Assembly (NCBI RefSeq): GCF_947487515.1
Contig: NZ_CANKWO010000004.1
Location: 124,001-188,000, forward strand
DNA length: 64,000 bases
Direction of reading: 5' to 3'
Origin: an uncultured Litoreibacter sp.
GTDB lineage: Bacteria; Pseudomonadota; Alphaproteobacteria; Rhodobacterales; Rhodobacteraceae
Part shown: positions 35,410 through 44,440 of the stretch, in pieces
Numbering within the stretch: position 1 is the stretch's first letter
Layout of the letters: the number at the start of each line of letters is the position of its first letter
Translations under genes and position numbers: made by a program
Notes under the pieces: generated by a model
What the model was told of the DNA's origin: nothing
Database searches by the model: none
The model's input: the letters and a program-made list of their open reading frames with translations, nothing else

Positions 35410-36192
35410 CTATAAAGCCAACTCGACCCAAACCGGCACGTGGTCTGAGGGTTTTTCGCGGCCACGGTATTCCTTGTCGATCTGACAGTCTTTCAGCAGA
35501 TCCGCCGCTTGCGGGGTCAGCAGGAGGTGATCGATGCGGATGCCGTCGTTCTTGTTCCATGCGCCTGCTTGGTAGTCCCAAAAGCTGTATTGCTCTGGGG
35601 CGGGGTTGCGGGTGCGGAAGGCCTCGGTGAAGCCAAGGTTCAAAATGCGGCGGTAGGCGGCACGGCTGTCTGGGTGAAACAGCGCATCTTCGCGCCACGC
35701 CTCTGGGCGGGCGGCGTCGATGGTTTGCGGAATGATATTGTAGTCACCGGCCATCATTGCGGGCATCTCATCGGCCATGAGGTCTTGCGCACGCTTATAC
35801 ATGCGTTCCATCCAGGCCAGTTTGTAGTCATATTTCGGGCCGGGGCGGGGGTTGCCGTTGGGCAGGTACAAACCGCATAGGCGGATGGCGTGCTGATCGC
35901 CGACCACTGTGGCCTCGATCCAGCGGGCTTGTTCGTCGCTGTCATCACCGGGCAGGCCGCGGGTGACGTCCTCTAGGGGCAGTTTCGACAGGATCGCGAC
36001 CCCGTTGAAGCTTTTCATCCCATGGGTTTCGACGTTGTAGCCCAAGTCTTCAAAATGCTCGCGAGGGAAAGTCTCATCGACGGATTTGATCTCTTGCAGC
36101 AAGGCGACATCGGGTTGCGCCTCGTTCAGCCAATCGGTCAGCGCATTGATGCGTGCCTTGATCCCGTTGATATTGAATGTGGCGATTTTCAT
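35410..36192 (-). CDS. xthA: Exodeoxyribonuclease III
   Basis: AP endonuclease/3'-5' exonuclease for base-excision repair, 260 residues. The EEP fold is evident: KIATFNINGIKAR at the start, Glu in LLQEIKS (about 35), AGDYNIIP (Asp/Asn about 149-151), and SDHVPVWVEL (Asp-His about 250). Start ATG 36192 gives the standard N-terminus; longer frames upstream lack homology. It is convergent with dksA across the terminator. Confidence 0.95.
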   Translation of the reverse strand: MKIATFNINGIKARINALTDWLNEAQPDVALLQEIKSVDETFPREHFEDLGYNVETHGMKSFNGVAILSKLPLEDVTRGLPGDDSDEQARWIEATVVGDQHAIRLCGLYLPNGNPRPGPKYDYKLAWMERMYKRAQDLMADEMPAMMAGDYNIIPQTIDAARPEAWREDALFHPDSRAAYRRILNLGFTEAFRTRNPAPEQYSFWDYQAGAWNKNDGIRIDHLLLTPQAADLLKDCQIDKEYRGREKPSDHVPVWVELAL

Positions 36193-36410
36193 AGCGCAGG
36201 CCCCTTTGTGTTCCCAAGGTATCGAACATGGGGCGGGGCGGGGCAAGGGTCGGACTGCCTGCTTATTCCTGTTCATTGCCAACTTTTTGGGCACGCGCCG
36301 GTGTTGGTCCCTAAAATTGCACCTATCCGCAATGTTTTCCCCGCAGTCTTGATCTGGCAAATCCAATATACAGATTACGGAATCACTGACAGCACATCGA
36401 GGATGACACA

Positions 36411-36731
36411 ATGTTCAAATTTTTATTCAAAGGTCGCAACAAAGAGGTCGTCGTCGAGACCCAGCGTCAAAATTTTGAGCGCCTCGTGACCGAGTTGAAT
36501 GACGCCATCGACGCATTGCCGGTCAAGCCAAGAGTGACACTGGACCCCACCACCGGCCACGTAGAACTGCATCTGCCCGAGCAAATGCCCGACGAAGCCT
36601 TGGCCCTGCCGGCACCCGTTGAAGACGTGACCACGGAAGATGAGATCGCCACCGACGACGTGCCCGCAAACGAAGATCCAGCGCCGGAGGCTGCCGATGC
36701 AGCTGAAGAAGCGCAAAGAAAGGTCGCCTGA
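36411..36731 (+). CDS. Hypothetical acidic protein
   Basis: A 106-residue protein not matched to a named family. The first 60 residues look ordered (FERLVTELNDAIDALPVKPRVTLDPTTGHVELHLPEQ); the rest is an acidic, Ala/Pro/Glu-rich tail without structure. No signal peptide. It is divergent from xthA and ends in a strong terminator, so it is a single-gene unit. The pattern looks conserved in Rhodobacterales, but I cannot confirm. Confidence 0.65.
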   Translation: MFKFLFKGRNKEVVVETQRQNFERLVTELNDAIDALPVKPRVTLDPTTGHVELHLPEQMPDEALALPAPVEDVTTEDEIATDDVPANEDPAPEAADAAEEAQRKVA

Positions 36732-36756
36732 ATTTTTATGTAAGGCGACGCCTAGG

Positions 36757-36794
36757 CGGCCACGTTAGGGTGCACCGACGTGGCCGTTTTTTTT
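36757..36794 (+). terminator. Rho-independent terminator
   Basis: CGGCCACGT pairs with ACGTGGCCG around a 12-base loop and is followed by eight T residues. It ends the transcript of the acidic-protein gene. Confidence 0.94.
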
Positions 36795-36827
36795 ATGAAA
36801 CTGTGTCGTGAAATGCGGGGTTTCAAC

Positions 36828-36845
36828 GTGAAATGAACTTTTCAC
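36828..36845. promoter_or_regulatory. GTGAAA-(N6)-TTTCAC palindrome
   Basis: GTGAAATGAACTTTTCAC lies about 66 bases upstream of the small secreted gene at 36911. A further GTGAAATG occurs 20 bases earlier in the same orientation, that is two helical turns. Candidate operator with an extra half-site. Confidence 0.4.
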
Positions 36846-36910
36846 TGCCCTAATCGCGCCGCGTTTGAGGGGCAAATCAAGTGTCAACCGAGTGAAAGCA
36901 GGTAGACGCA

Positions 36911-37114
36911 ATGAAGCATTTGATCCCATTCGCCGTAGCGGCCGCATTGGCACTTTGCGGCACCGCGAGCGCAAAGACCGTGACATATGTGGAAACGGTA
37001 ACACGGGCCGACGGCTCGATGATTGTGACCAGAACAACCGTTGTTTTACCTGCGAAAGTGACCATTACGCGTGCAACACTCACACGATCCGCGTTGCGCA
37101 CGGGCCTGCGGTAA
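36911..37114 (+). CDS. Small secreted protein (67 aa)
   Basis: A 67-residue precursor: MKHLIPFAVAAALALCGTASA is a clear signal peptide, leaving a 46-residue, Thr/Val-rich, basic mature peptide (TVTYVETVTRADGSMIVTRTT) that looks like beta strands. No family recognised. A weak ribosome site (AGCAGG) precedes it. An overlapping frame on the other strand is judged a shadow. Confidence 0.55.
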   Translation: MKHLIPFAVAAALALCGTASAKTVTYVETVTRADGSMIVTRTTVVLPAKVTITRATLTRSALRTGLR

Positions 37115-37292
37115 CCGCGGCAGATACATAGCCTTTTGCACGCCCGTCGCGTGACTCAAAGGACACAGTGATCGAACTGATTCGGGGAGCAATGACATAA
37201 TTGCGCCCCATTCTTGTGTTCTGTTTCCACAAAAGAATAATATCAAAAAATAAAACAACTAAAAAAATAACAAATACTGCATGAGGCAGACA

Positions 37293-37478
37293 ATGAGAGT
37301 AGTACCGGTACTGGGCGTCCTTTTGGCGCTAGCGGCGTGTGGAGTCCCCGAAACAGAGGATGTCCAAGCGTCACGTGGAGCCATACAGGGGCTTTATTTT
37401 ATCCCGTTTGAGCCAGAAATTTTGGAAAACTCGCCTGCGTGGGAAGCCGCGCTCAAAGAGTACAAACGCCAGATGTAA
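37293..37478 (+). CDS. Small lipoprotein (61 aa)
   Basis: A 61-residue lipoprotein precursor with lipobox VLLALAAC, giving a mature peptide of about 45 residues ending in EYKRQM. Start 37293 has GAGG six bases upstream; ATG 37281 is in frame but lacks one. The upstream 37222-37275 stretch is unusually AT-rich and probably holds the promoter. A bidirectional terminator follows. Function unknown. Confidence 0.6.
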   Translation: MRVVPVLGVLLALAACGVPETEDVQASRGAIQGLYFIPFEPEILENSPAWEAALKEYKRQM

Positions 37479-37498
37479 TTCACACAAAGCACACAGAC

Positions 37499-37529
37499 AA
37501 AAGGGCGCACCGGAAGGGAGCGCCCTTTT
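37499..37529. terminator. Bidirectional Rho-independent terminator
   Basis: AAAAGGGCGC pairs with GCGCCCTTTT, with T-runs in both directions. It serves the small lipoprotein gene (plus) and the A-type Fe-S gene (minus), which converge here. Confidence 0.92.
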
Positions 37530-37555
37530 GTGCATTTAGGCCGTTCGATCGGTGC

Positions 37556-37885
37556 CTACATCGAAAAAGACGTGCCGCAGCCACATGACGAAGTGGCATT
37601 CGGGTTCTCAATCACAAAACGCGCGCCGATCAGCTCTTCGGTGAAGTCGATCACCGCATTGGCAAGAAACGGCAGGGATACGGAATCCACCACCACAGTT
37701 TCCCCGTCCTTGGACAAGATCAGATCATCCTCCGCAGGGGCATCAAGCTTGATGTCATATTGAAACCCCGAACAGCCACCCCCATCCACGGCGACGCGCA
37801 ACGCCTGTCCTTGGTCGGATGCACCAATTTCGGCCAGACGCTCAAAGGCGCGGTCCGTTACTTTTGGGGGAAGGGTCAAATCCAT
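37556..37885 (-). CDS. A-type iron-sulfur carrier (IscA/ErpA/HesB family)
   Basis: Small cytoplasmic scaffold/carrier of about 109 residues that delivers [Fe-S] clusters. The three invariant Cys are in GGGCSGFQY and SSCGCGTSF. AAGGA eight bases before ATG 37885 favours this start over 37894. No suf or isc genes adjoin it; ErpA or HesB naming cannot be decided from sequence alone. Confidence 0.93.
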   Translation of the reverse strand: MDLTLPPKVTDRAFERLAEIGASDQGQALRVAVDGGGCSGFQYDIKLDAPAEDDLILSKDGETVVVDSVSLPFLANAVIDFTEELIGARFVIENPNATSSCGCGTSFSM

Positions 37886-37960
37886 CTGTCGCATCCTTCA
37901 TGAGTGCGCGTTTGGCCTAAACCTAATGTGCCGCCCGAATGTTCTCAAGGTGTTGTCCTG

Positions 37961-38365
37961 TCAGACCGGAAAATTTTCGAAATCGTCCTCTTCGTCATTC
38001 CCGATGTCCAGATAGGCTTCGGCCTTGGAGCGGTCTTTGAATTCGAAGCTGCGGATGGTCATATTGGGAATGAGTTTGCCTTCGAGCATGGCGATGTCAC
38101 GGATCCATTTCTGGTTGGAGACCAAGGCCACTTTGCCGATTTTTCCGATCACCCCGAACAGCTGCGGCAGGCGTTTCATTTCTTCCAGAATTGCGCCTGC
38201 CTCGGGGAACTCCACGTCGTGATAGATCGCCAGCAAGCGCCCGTCGCTCATTTTATTGGTGAGCGGAAACAAACTATCGAGGCCGTCAGACATCTGAGAT
38301 GCCGTGATTTTCCCGCTGATTTCCACCTTCAGCAGGTTGGGGGCCATTGTCTCAACTTTGAACAT
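37961..38365 (-). CDS. SpoIIAA-like (STAS/SEC14-fold) protein
   Basis: A 134-residue protein of the SpoIIAA-like family (formerly DUF3478): VEISGKITASQMSDGLDSLFPL, LLAIYHDVEFPEAGAILEEMK and KVALVSNQKWIRD. This fold may bind lipids or act as a regulatory partner; function unproven. AAGGA eight bases before ATG 38365 supports the start. Transcribed in the same direction as the Fe-S carrier gene and divergent from dgt. Confidence 0.85.
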   Translation of the reverse strand: MFKVETMAPNLLKVEISGKITASQMSDGLDSLFPLTNKMSDGRLLAIYHDVEFPEAGAILEEMKRLPQLFGVIGKIGKVALVSNQKWIRDIAMLEGKLIPNMTIRSFEFKDRSKAEAYLDIGNDEEDDFENFPV

Positions 38366-38513
38366 CGTTTGCATCCTTTTGGTTGGGTCAAAACATGTCC
38401 TGCTCGCACGATGTATATGGGAATGAAGAAGGTGGTTTTCAACGGGGTGTGCGCTCTCGTCACGGCGCGCCCAGTGGTGTAGGCAGGGGGAGAATGACGA
38501 ATAAGGATACCCG

Positions 38514-39686
38514 ATGCTGGCTCCCTACGCTTGCCTTCCCAGCGACAGCCGTGGACGACTTTACCCCGAAGACGAAAGCGCCTTTCGGTCGTGTTTTCAA
38601 CGTGATCGTGATCGGATAATTCACGCCAGCGCTTTTCGGCGTCTGAAACATAAAACTCAGGTCTTCATCGAGCATGAGGGCGACTATTTCCGCACCCGAT
38701 TGACGCATTCCATTGAGGTGGCGCAGGTGGCGCGCACAATTGCCGGCGTATTGGGGTTGAATGAAGAGCTGACGGAAGCTGTCGCCTTGGCGCATGACCT
38801 TGGGCACACCCCCTTTGGGCACACCGGCGAAGAGGCGTTGGATGCGTTGATGGCCCCCTATGGCGGCTTTGATCACAACGCGCAGGCGTTGAAAATTGTC
38901 ACGTCGCTGGAACGCCACTATGCGGAATGGGACGGGCTGAACCTGACTTGGGAAACCCTTGAAGGGATCGCCAAGCACAACGGGCCGGTGACCGGACGGC
39001 TTCCGTTTGCGTTGACAGAGTATTCTGCGCGCCATGATCTGGAATTGGAAACCTACGCCAGCGCAGAGGCCCAAGTGGCGGCCTTGGCCGACGATATTGC
39101 CTATAACAACCACGACTTGCATGACGGCTTGCGGGCGGAGTTGTTCTCTACCGATGAGCTGGCGGAGCTGCCGCTTGTGGGCCCGTGTTTCGCGCGTGTG
39201 GATACACTATATCCGGGCCTGAACTATTATCGCCGCCGACATGAGGCCTTGCGCCGGTTCTTTGGTGTCTTGGTTGAAGATGTGATTGAAGTTGCCCAGG
39301 CGCGGTTGAGGGAGTTGAACCCGCAATCGGTTGCCGACATTCGCGGGGCGGGGCGGCCCATGGTGCAATTCTCGCCAGAGGTTTGGGCGCAACTCAAGGT
39401 GATCCGAAAGTTCCTCTTTACGCGGATGTACCGCGCCCCCGCCGTGGTGGAGATGCGGGTGCAGGTGACCCAAGTCGTGGACGAGCTGTTTCCATTGTTC
39501 ATGTCGCAAACGGATCTGTTGCCCAAGCAGTGGCGCAAGGATGTCGAGGAAGTTGAGGATGAGACCGGACTGGCGCGGATTGTGTCCGATTATATTGCGG
39601 GCATGACCGACCGCTTTGCGCTGCAAGAGCATGAGCGGCTGATTGGCGGGGTCGCCGCGGACAGCTATGTGGTTGAACGCGGATAG
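38514..39686 (+). CDS. dgt: Deoxyguanosinetriphosphate triphosphohydrolase-like protein
   Basis: HD-domain enzyme that cleaves dNTPs to nucleoside and tripolyphosphate, lowering dNTP pools. Metal ligands: His in RTRLTHSIEVAQ (about 64), His-Asp in ALAHDLGHTPFGH (about 93-94) and Asp in ADDIAYNNHDLHD. Length 390 fits the short type 2 dGTPase-like proteins of alphaproteobacteria. ATAAGGAT precedes the ATG. argS follows in the same direction after a repeat-containing spacer. Confidence 0.93.
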   Translation: MLAPYACLPSDSRGRLYPEDESAFRSCFQRDRDRIIHASAFRRLKHKTQVFIEHEGDYFRTRLTHSIEVAQVARTIAGVLGLNEELTEAVALAHDLGHTPFGHTGEEALDALMAPYGGFDHNAQALKIVTSLERHYAEWDGLNLTWETLEGIAKHNGPVTGRLPFALTEYSARHDLELETYASAEAQVAALADDIAYNNHDLHDGLRAELFSTDELAELPLVGPCFARVDTLYPGLNYYRRRHEALRRFFGVLVEDVIEVAQARLRELNPQSVADIRGAGRPMVQFSPEVWAQLKVIRKFLFTRMYRAPAVVEMRVQVTQVVDELFPLFMSQTDLLPKQWRKDVEEVEDETGLARIVSDYIAGMTDRFALQEHERLIGGVAADSYVVERG

Positions 39687-39696
39687 GTTTGGGGAT

Positions 39697-39757
39697 GCTT
39701 TCGCGCTATGGGGGCGCTGCCCCCAAACCCCCGAGGTATTTTTGAAGCAATGATGGG
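39697..39757 (+). repeat. Roseobacter-type intergenic repeat/hairpin
   Basis: GGGGGCGCTGCCCCC forms a tight hairpin and is followed by AAACCCCCGAGGTATTTTTG. This hairpin-plus-GAGGTATTTTT pattern is familiar as an intergenic dispersed repeat in Roseobacter genomes, and the T-run could also end the dgt transcript. No second copy was seen in this window. Confidence 0.55.
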
Positions 39758-39810
39758 GTGGACCGCGCATCTGGGCGTGGTAAACCGCGCGCAACTTATG
39801 AGGTAAGACG

Positions 39811-41553
39811 ATGAACCTGTTTTCTGACATTCGCGCAGTTGTAATCACTTCGCTTGAAGCAATGGTATCCGATGGCACCCTGCCTGCGGGCTTGGATTTT
39901 GCCAATGTGGCCGTTGAGCCGCCGCGGGACACCGCGCATGGCGACATGGCGACCAACGCTGCGATGGTTCTGGCGAAACCCGCCAAGATGAAGCCCCGCG
40001 ACATTGCGGATGCTTTGGCGGGCAAGTTGATGGCAGATGACCGTGTGGCCTTAGCCGAAGTGGCGGGGCCGGGCTTTTTGAATCTGCGCTTGGAGACCGG
40101 CGTTTGGTCGGGGGTGGTTCACGCGGCATTGGTGAGTGGCACGGCGTTCGGGCGTTCCGACATGGGGGCGGGCCGGAAGGTGAATGTCGAATATGTCTCT
40201 GCCAACCCGACGGGACCTTTGCATGTGGGCCACACGCGCGGCGCCGTGTTTGGCGACGCTTTGGCGTCCTTGCTGGATTACGCGGGCTACAATGTGACCC
40301 GCGAATATTACATTAACGACGGTGGTGCGCAGGTCGATGTTTTGGCGCGCTCTGTCTATTTGCGCTACCTTGAGGCGCATGGCCAAGAGGTTGCGTTTGA
40401 GGATGGCACCTATCCGGGCGACTATCTGGTTGCGGTTGGTGAGGCATTGAAAGCCAAGGTTGGCGACGCCTATGTGGGGAAGGGCGAGGATGTCTGGTTG
40501 GCGGATATTCGTCTGTTCTCTACCGATGCGATGATGGAGCTGATCCGAGAGGATTTGGCAGCCTTGGGTGTTGAAATGGATGTGTTTTATTCCGAGAAGT
40601 CCTTGTATGGCACCGGCCAGATTGAGGCGGCGATTGAAGACTTGAAGGGCAAGGACCTGATTTACCGCGGCACATTGGAGCCCCCCAAAGGCAAAGTGCC
40701 TGAGGATTGGGAGCCGCGCGAGCAATTGCTGTTTCGCTCCACCAGACATGGCGATGACGTGGACCGCCCGATCCAGAAATCCGACGGGGCGTGGACCTAT
40801 TTTGCCCCTGACATTGCCTATCATTTTGACAAGGTTCAACGCGGCTTTGACGAATTGATCGACGTCTTCGGTGCGGACCATGGCGGCTATGTCAAACGGA
40901 TGAAGGCTGCCGTATCGGCGCTGTCGGACGAGCAAGTGTCGCTGGACGTCAAATTGACCCAGCTGGTGCGTCTGTTCAAAAACGGCGAGCCGTTCAAGAT
41001 GTCCAAGCGCGCGGGGACATTTGTCACTTTGCGCGACGTGGTCGACCTTGTTGGGGCCGATGTCACACGCTTTGTGATGTTGACGCGAAAGCAGGATGCA
41101 CCTTTGGACTTTGACTTCGCCAAAGTGCTGGAGCAATCCAAGGACAACCCCGTCTTCTATGTGCAATATGCCCATGCGCGGGTGTGCTCGGTGCTGCGCA
41201 AGGCGCAGGCGGAAGGGTGGGATGTGTCCGACCCTGCCTTGGCCAAAGCGGATTTGTCCGGCAACACCCATGAGGCGGAATTGGCGCTGGCCAGCAAGCT
41301 GGCGGAGTGGCCGCGTTTGGTCGAAATTGCGGGGCGCACCAACGAGCCGCACCGCATTGCGTTCTACCTTTATGAGCTTGCAGGAGAGCTACATGCGCTG
41401 TGGAACCGCGGCAATGACGTGACGGATTTGCGCTTTATGCAGGACGAGGAAGGCGCAAGTTTGCCAAAAATTGCCCTCGCACGTGCTACAGCGATTGTTA
41501 TTTCCGCAGGTCTTGGTATTCTAGGAGTAGCTCCTGCCGAAGAGATGCGCTGA
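39811..41553 (+). CDS. argS: Arginyl-tRNA synthetase
   Basis: Class I synthetase that charges tRNA(Arg); 580 residues. The N-terminal Add-1 domain precedes the HIGH signature HVGH in [14 protein letters not shown] (about 134-144), and the KMSK motif is [11 protein letters not shown] (about 395-399). The C-terminal DALR anticodon domain ends the protein. AGGTAAGACG lies before the ATG. It heads a plus-strand series with SPOR, nagZ, scpA and scpB. Confidence 0.98.
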   Translation: MNLFSDIRAVVITSLEAMVSDGTLPAGLDFANVAVEPPRDTAHGDMATNAAMVLAKPAKMKPRDIADALAGKLMADDRVALAEVAGPGFLNLRLETGVWSGVVHAALVSGTAFGRSDMGAGRKVNVEYVSANPTGPLHVGHTRGAVFGDALASLLDYAGYNVTREYYINDGGAQVDVLARSVYLRYLEAHGQEVAFEDGTYPGDYLVAVGEALKAKVGDAYVGKGEDVWLADIRLFSTDAMMELIREDLAALGVEMDVFYSEKSLYGTGQIEAAIEDLKGKDLIYRGTLEPPKGKVPEDWEPREQLLFRSTRHGDDVDRPIQKSDGAWTYFAPDIAYHFDKVQRGFDELIDVFGADHGGYVKRMKAAVSALSDEQVSLDVKLTQLVRLFKNGEPFKMSKRAGTFVTLRDVVDLVGADVTRFVMLTRKQDAPLDFDFAKVLEQSKDNPVFYVQYAHARVCSVLRKAQAEGWDVSDPALAKADLSGNTHEAELALASKLAEWPRLVEIAGRTNEPHRIAFYLYELAGELHALWNRGNDVTDLRFMQDEEGASLPKIALARATAIVISAGLGILGVAPAEEMR

Positions 41554-41640
41554 CGTTTAATGATCTGCGCCCGGTCTGGGAGCTGCGAGCAGGCTTAAAG
41601 ACAGACCACCCGAAACCAATTCGGGGGCAGAGAGGCGAGT

Positions 41641-42588
41641 ATGGCAGATCTGGAATTCGGCGCATTTGAAGCGCCTGCGGCCCCGCAGCAGGGCCGCTTT
41701 TCGCGTATGATGAACTTTGTCGGCGCCGGCAGCTCCGTAGTGTTGGTGCTGGGTTTGGCCGTCTGGGGGTATCAGTTGACCGTGCGCGATGTGACCGACG
41801 TCCCAGTGATCCGCGCGCTTGAAGGCCCCGCACGTGTTCAGCCCGCTGACCCGGGTGGTCAATTGGCGCAACACACTGGTTTGGCAGTGAATTCCGTGCA
41901 ATCCGAAGGCGAGGCCGAGGGGCCGGCAGGGCAGGTGATCTTAGCGCCCGCCCCGATTGACTTGACCCGAGAGGACGCCATCGCATCCCCGCCAAGCGAA
42001 GTTGAGGTCGACGCGGAAGGCGTGGTGGCAGAAGCCGTCGGAACTTTGGTGTCGCTGGATAGTGACGTAAACTCTGCCGACGAAACGGCGCAAGAATTGG
42101 CGAACCGGCTGGCGGCGGGCGTGGCTCCTTTGGACACGGTGGCCCCCGCACAAGACATCACCGCGCGCCCGATCCTCGACCCCAAAGTGCCCGGGGTGAA
42201 CCGTTCTCCGGTTCCAGGGCGCAAGCCGCAAGTTGATTTGGCCGCTTTGCAGGCGCAAGCCGCAGTGGCCTCCGCTGTCAGCGCCGTGGGCGGCGGCACA
42301 CTCGCCACGCCAGAAATTGATGCGGCCAGTATCGCGTCAGGCACGCGACTGGTGCAACTCGGTGCCTTTGATGACGCAGAAGCCGCGCGTCAGGAGTGGG
42401 ACAAAATCGCGGCACGTTTCGAGGATTACATCGACGGCAAGACGCGGGTTATCCAAGAAGCAACGTCCGGTGGCCGCAAGTTCTACCGTCTGCGGGCAGT
42501 TGGTTTTGCTGACTTGAACGCCTCGCGCCGGTTTTGTGCTGTCCTTGTGGCAGGAAAAGCAGCCTGTATTCCGGTTTTGGCCCGCTAA
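41641..42588 (+). CDS. SPOR-domain membrane protein
   Basis: A bitopic inner-membrane protein of 315 residues. One transmembrane helix (about 29-48, VGAGSSVVLVLGLAVWGYQL) follows a short cytoplasmic N-terminus; a long Ala/Glu/Pro linker leads to a C-terminal SPOR domain (about 235-313, GTRLVQLGAFDDAEAARQEW ... CAVLVAGKAACIPV) that binds denuded septal glycan. A role in cell division or envelope remodelling is known for the fold. Position upstream of nagZ matches other Rhodobacterales. Confidence 0.88.
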   Translation: MADLEFGAFEAPAAPQQGRFSRMMNFVGAGSSVVLVLGLAVWGYQLTVRDVTDVPVIRALEGPARVQPADPGGQLAQHTGLAVNSVQSEGEAEGPAGQVILAPAPIDLTREDAIASPPSEVEVDAEGVVAEAVGTLVSLDSDVNSADETAQELANRLAAGVAPLDTVAPAQDITARPILDPKVPGVNRSPVPGRKPQVDLAALQAQAAVASAVSAVGGGTLATPEIDAASIASGTRLVQLGAFDDAEAARQEWDKIAARFEDYIDGKTRVIQEATSGGRKFYRLRAVGFADLNASRRFCAVLVAGKAACIPVLAR

Positions 42589-42649
42589 AGCGGCAAATGT
42601 TGGCTTTGTGCAAGGCATGAAGCAGGTTCTAGTTTAAGAGGTCGGCCCA

Positions 42650-43642
42650 ATGCCCTCAGGCGCATATATTTTTGGCTGCGAGGGAGTGAAGCTCTCTGAG
42701 GCCGAACGTCGCTTTTTCACAAGTGCTAACCCTTGGGGTTTCATCCTTTTTGCCCGAAATATTGAGGATCGTGCTCAATTATCGGCGCTGACGGCTGAAT
42801 TGCGCGCCAGCGTCGGCTGGAACGCCCCGATCCTGATTGATCAAGAAGGTGGCCGCGTTCAACGGATGCGGGCGCCCGAGTGGCGCGAGTATCCGCCCGC
42901 CTTGGATCAGATGGCTATGGCCGGTGACACTGCCGCGCGCGCCATGTATTTGCGCAACCGGCTGATCGCGGCGGAGCTGCATGAGGTTGGCATCGACGTA
43001 AACTGCGCCCCCTTGGCTGATGTGATCTGGCCCGAAAGCCACCCCGTTCTGCGCAACCGCTGCTATGGCGCGGATGTGGAGACCGTCGTTGCGATGTGCC
43101 TTGCCGCAGAGCAGGGGTTGCAAGATGGCGGCGTTCTACCGGTCCTAAAGCATATTCCAGGATATGGCCGCGCAGTGGTGGATGGTCACAAGGATCTGCC
43201 GACCGTTGACGTGCCCCGCGCTGAATTGGACGCATTGGACTTTGCCCCCTTCAAACAGCTGACACATATGGCGATGGGAATGACCGCGCATATTGTCTTC
43301 CCCTGCATTGACGCCCTTCCTGCCACAACATCGCCCAAGGCGATGAAGATGATCCGTCGCGACATCGGCTTCGACAATCTGATCATGACGGACGACATTT
43401 CTATGGAGGCTTTGTCGGGCACAGTGCCTGAACGGGCGCGCGCGTCACTGGATGCGGGCTGCGATATCGCGCTGCATTGCAACGGCGATATGACCGAGAT
43501 GGAAGGCGTGGCACAGGTTTGTGGCACGATGACCGACAGCATGATTGCACGGGCGGATCGGGCGCTAAGTCACCGTAAAACCCCAACAGATGTTGACATT
43601 TCTGCGCTTGAGGCTGAGTTTCGCACCCTAGTTGCAGGGTAG
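42650..43642 (+). CDS. nagZ: Beta-N-acetylhexosaminidase (GH3)
   Basis: Cytoplasmic GH3 enzyme that removes GlcNAc from anhydromuropeptides in peptidoglycan recycling. The KHIPG...H signature is KHIPGYGRAVVDGHKDLP (about 166-184), and the nucleophile Asp lies in IMTDDISMEAL (about 247). The motif differs slightly from the consensus: Tyr for His after PG and Gly for Ser in DSH, but the His acid/base is kept. scpA starts three bases after the stop. Confidence 0.94.
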   Translation: MPSGAYIFGCEGVKLSEAERRFFTSANPWGFILFARNIEDRAQLSALTAELRASVGWNAPILIDQEGGRVQRMRAPEWREYPPALDQMAMAGDTAARAMYLRNRLIAAELHEVGIDVNCAPLADVIWPESHPVLRNRCYGADVETVVAMCLAAEQGLQDGGVLPVLKHIPGYGRAVVDGHKDLPTVDVPRAELDALDFAPFKQLTHMAMGMTAHIVFPCIDALPATTSPKAMKMIRRDIGFDNLIMTDDISMEALSGTVPERARASLDAGCDIALHCNGDMTEMEGVAQVCGTMTDSMIARADRALSHRKTPTDVDISALEAEFRTLVAG

Positions 43643-43645
43643 CGC

Positions 43646-44440
43646 ATGAGCGAGAACGAACAGACGGAAATCAACTGGGACGAGGGCACCGTCGAGGCGC
43701 GCTTGGCCGCAGAAGCATTGATTGTCGATGTGGACGGCTTTGAAGGCCCGCTTGATTTGTTGCTCACGCTGTCGCGCACCCAAAAGGTGGATTTGCGCAA
43801 AGTCTCGATCCTGCAACTGGCCGAACAATATCTGATCTTCATTGAGCGCGCCAAAGAGCTGCGTTTGGAACTGGCGGCAGACTATCTGGTGATGGCGGCG
43901 TGGTTGGCCTTCTTGAAATCCCGCCTGCTATTGCCCCCTGATCCGACCGAAGAAGGCCCCAGTGGTGAAGAACTCGCCGCCCATTTGGCCTTCCAGCTGG
44001 AGCGCCTGAGCGCGATGCGCGAAGCCTCGGCCAAGCTGATGGCACGTGACCAATTGGGGCGCGACTTCTTTGCCCGTGGCTTGCCAGAGGACGTCACCCG
44101 CGTGCGCAAGGTGACCTATACCGCAACCTTGCTGGACCTGATGCAAGGCTATGCACGGATCAAAACCAAGGATGAATTCCGCCCCTTCGTCATGGACCGC
44201 GAAAAGGTCTACACGATGGAGCAGGCCTTGGACCGGATGCGCAGCCTCATCGGCTTTGCAGGCGACTGGTCGGACCTGACGACATGGCTACCAGAGGGCT
44301 GGGAAATGGACCCTGTAAAGCGCCGCTCTGCCACAGCCGCGACCTTCGCGGCATCCTTGGAAATGGTGAAGCAGGGGCAAATTGAGCTGCGCCAAGGCGA
44401 CGTCTTCGCCCCAATACAAATTCGCAAAAAGGACAGCTAA
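43646..44440 (+). CDS. scpA: Segregation and condensation protein A
   Basis: Kleisin subunit of the SMC-ScpAB condensin, bridging SMC heads to help chromosome segregation. The N-terminal signature is DGFEGPLDLLLTLSRTQKVDLRKVSI; the C-terminal winged helix ends with FAASLEMVKQGQIELRQGDVFAPI. Length 264 is normal. The TAA is followed at once by the scpB ATG, giving strict coupling. SMC itself is not in the window. Confidence 0.96.
   Translation: MSENEQTEINWDEGTVEARLAAEALIVDVDGFEGPLDLLLTLSRTQKVDLRKVSILQLAEQYLIFIERAKELRLELAADYLVMAAWLAFLKSRLLLPPDPTEEGPSGEELAAHLAFQLERLSAMREASAKLMARDQLGRDFFARGLPEDVTRVRKVTYTATLLDLMQGYARIKTKDEFRPFVMDREKVYTMEQALDRMRSLIGFAGDWSDLTTWLPEGWEMDPVKRRSATAATFAASLEMVKQGQIELRQGDVFAPIQIRKKDS

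Noticed and set aside
37222-37275. AT-rich stretch as a replication or transfer origin
   Set aside because: It is short, has no iterons or DnaA boxes and fits a promoter for the small lipoprotein gene.
40051-41352. Antisense frame of 433 residues over argS
   Set aside because: Shadow of argS; no recognisable domain.
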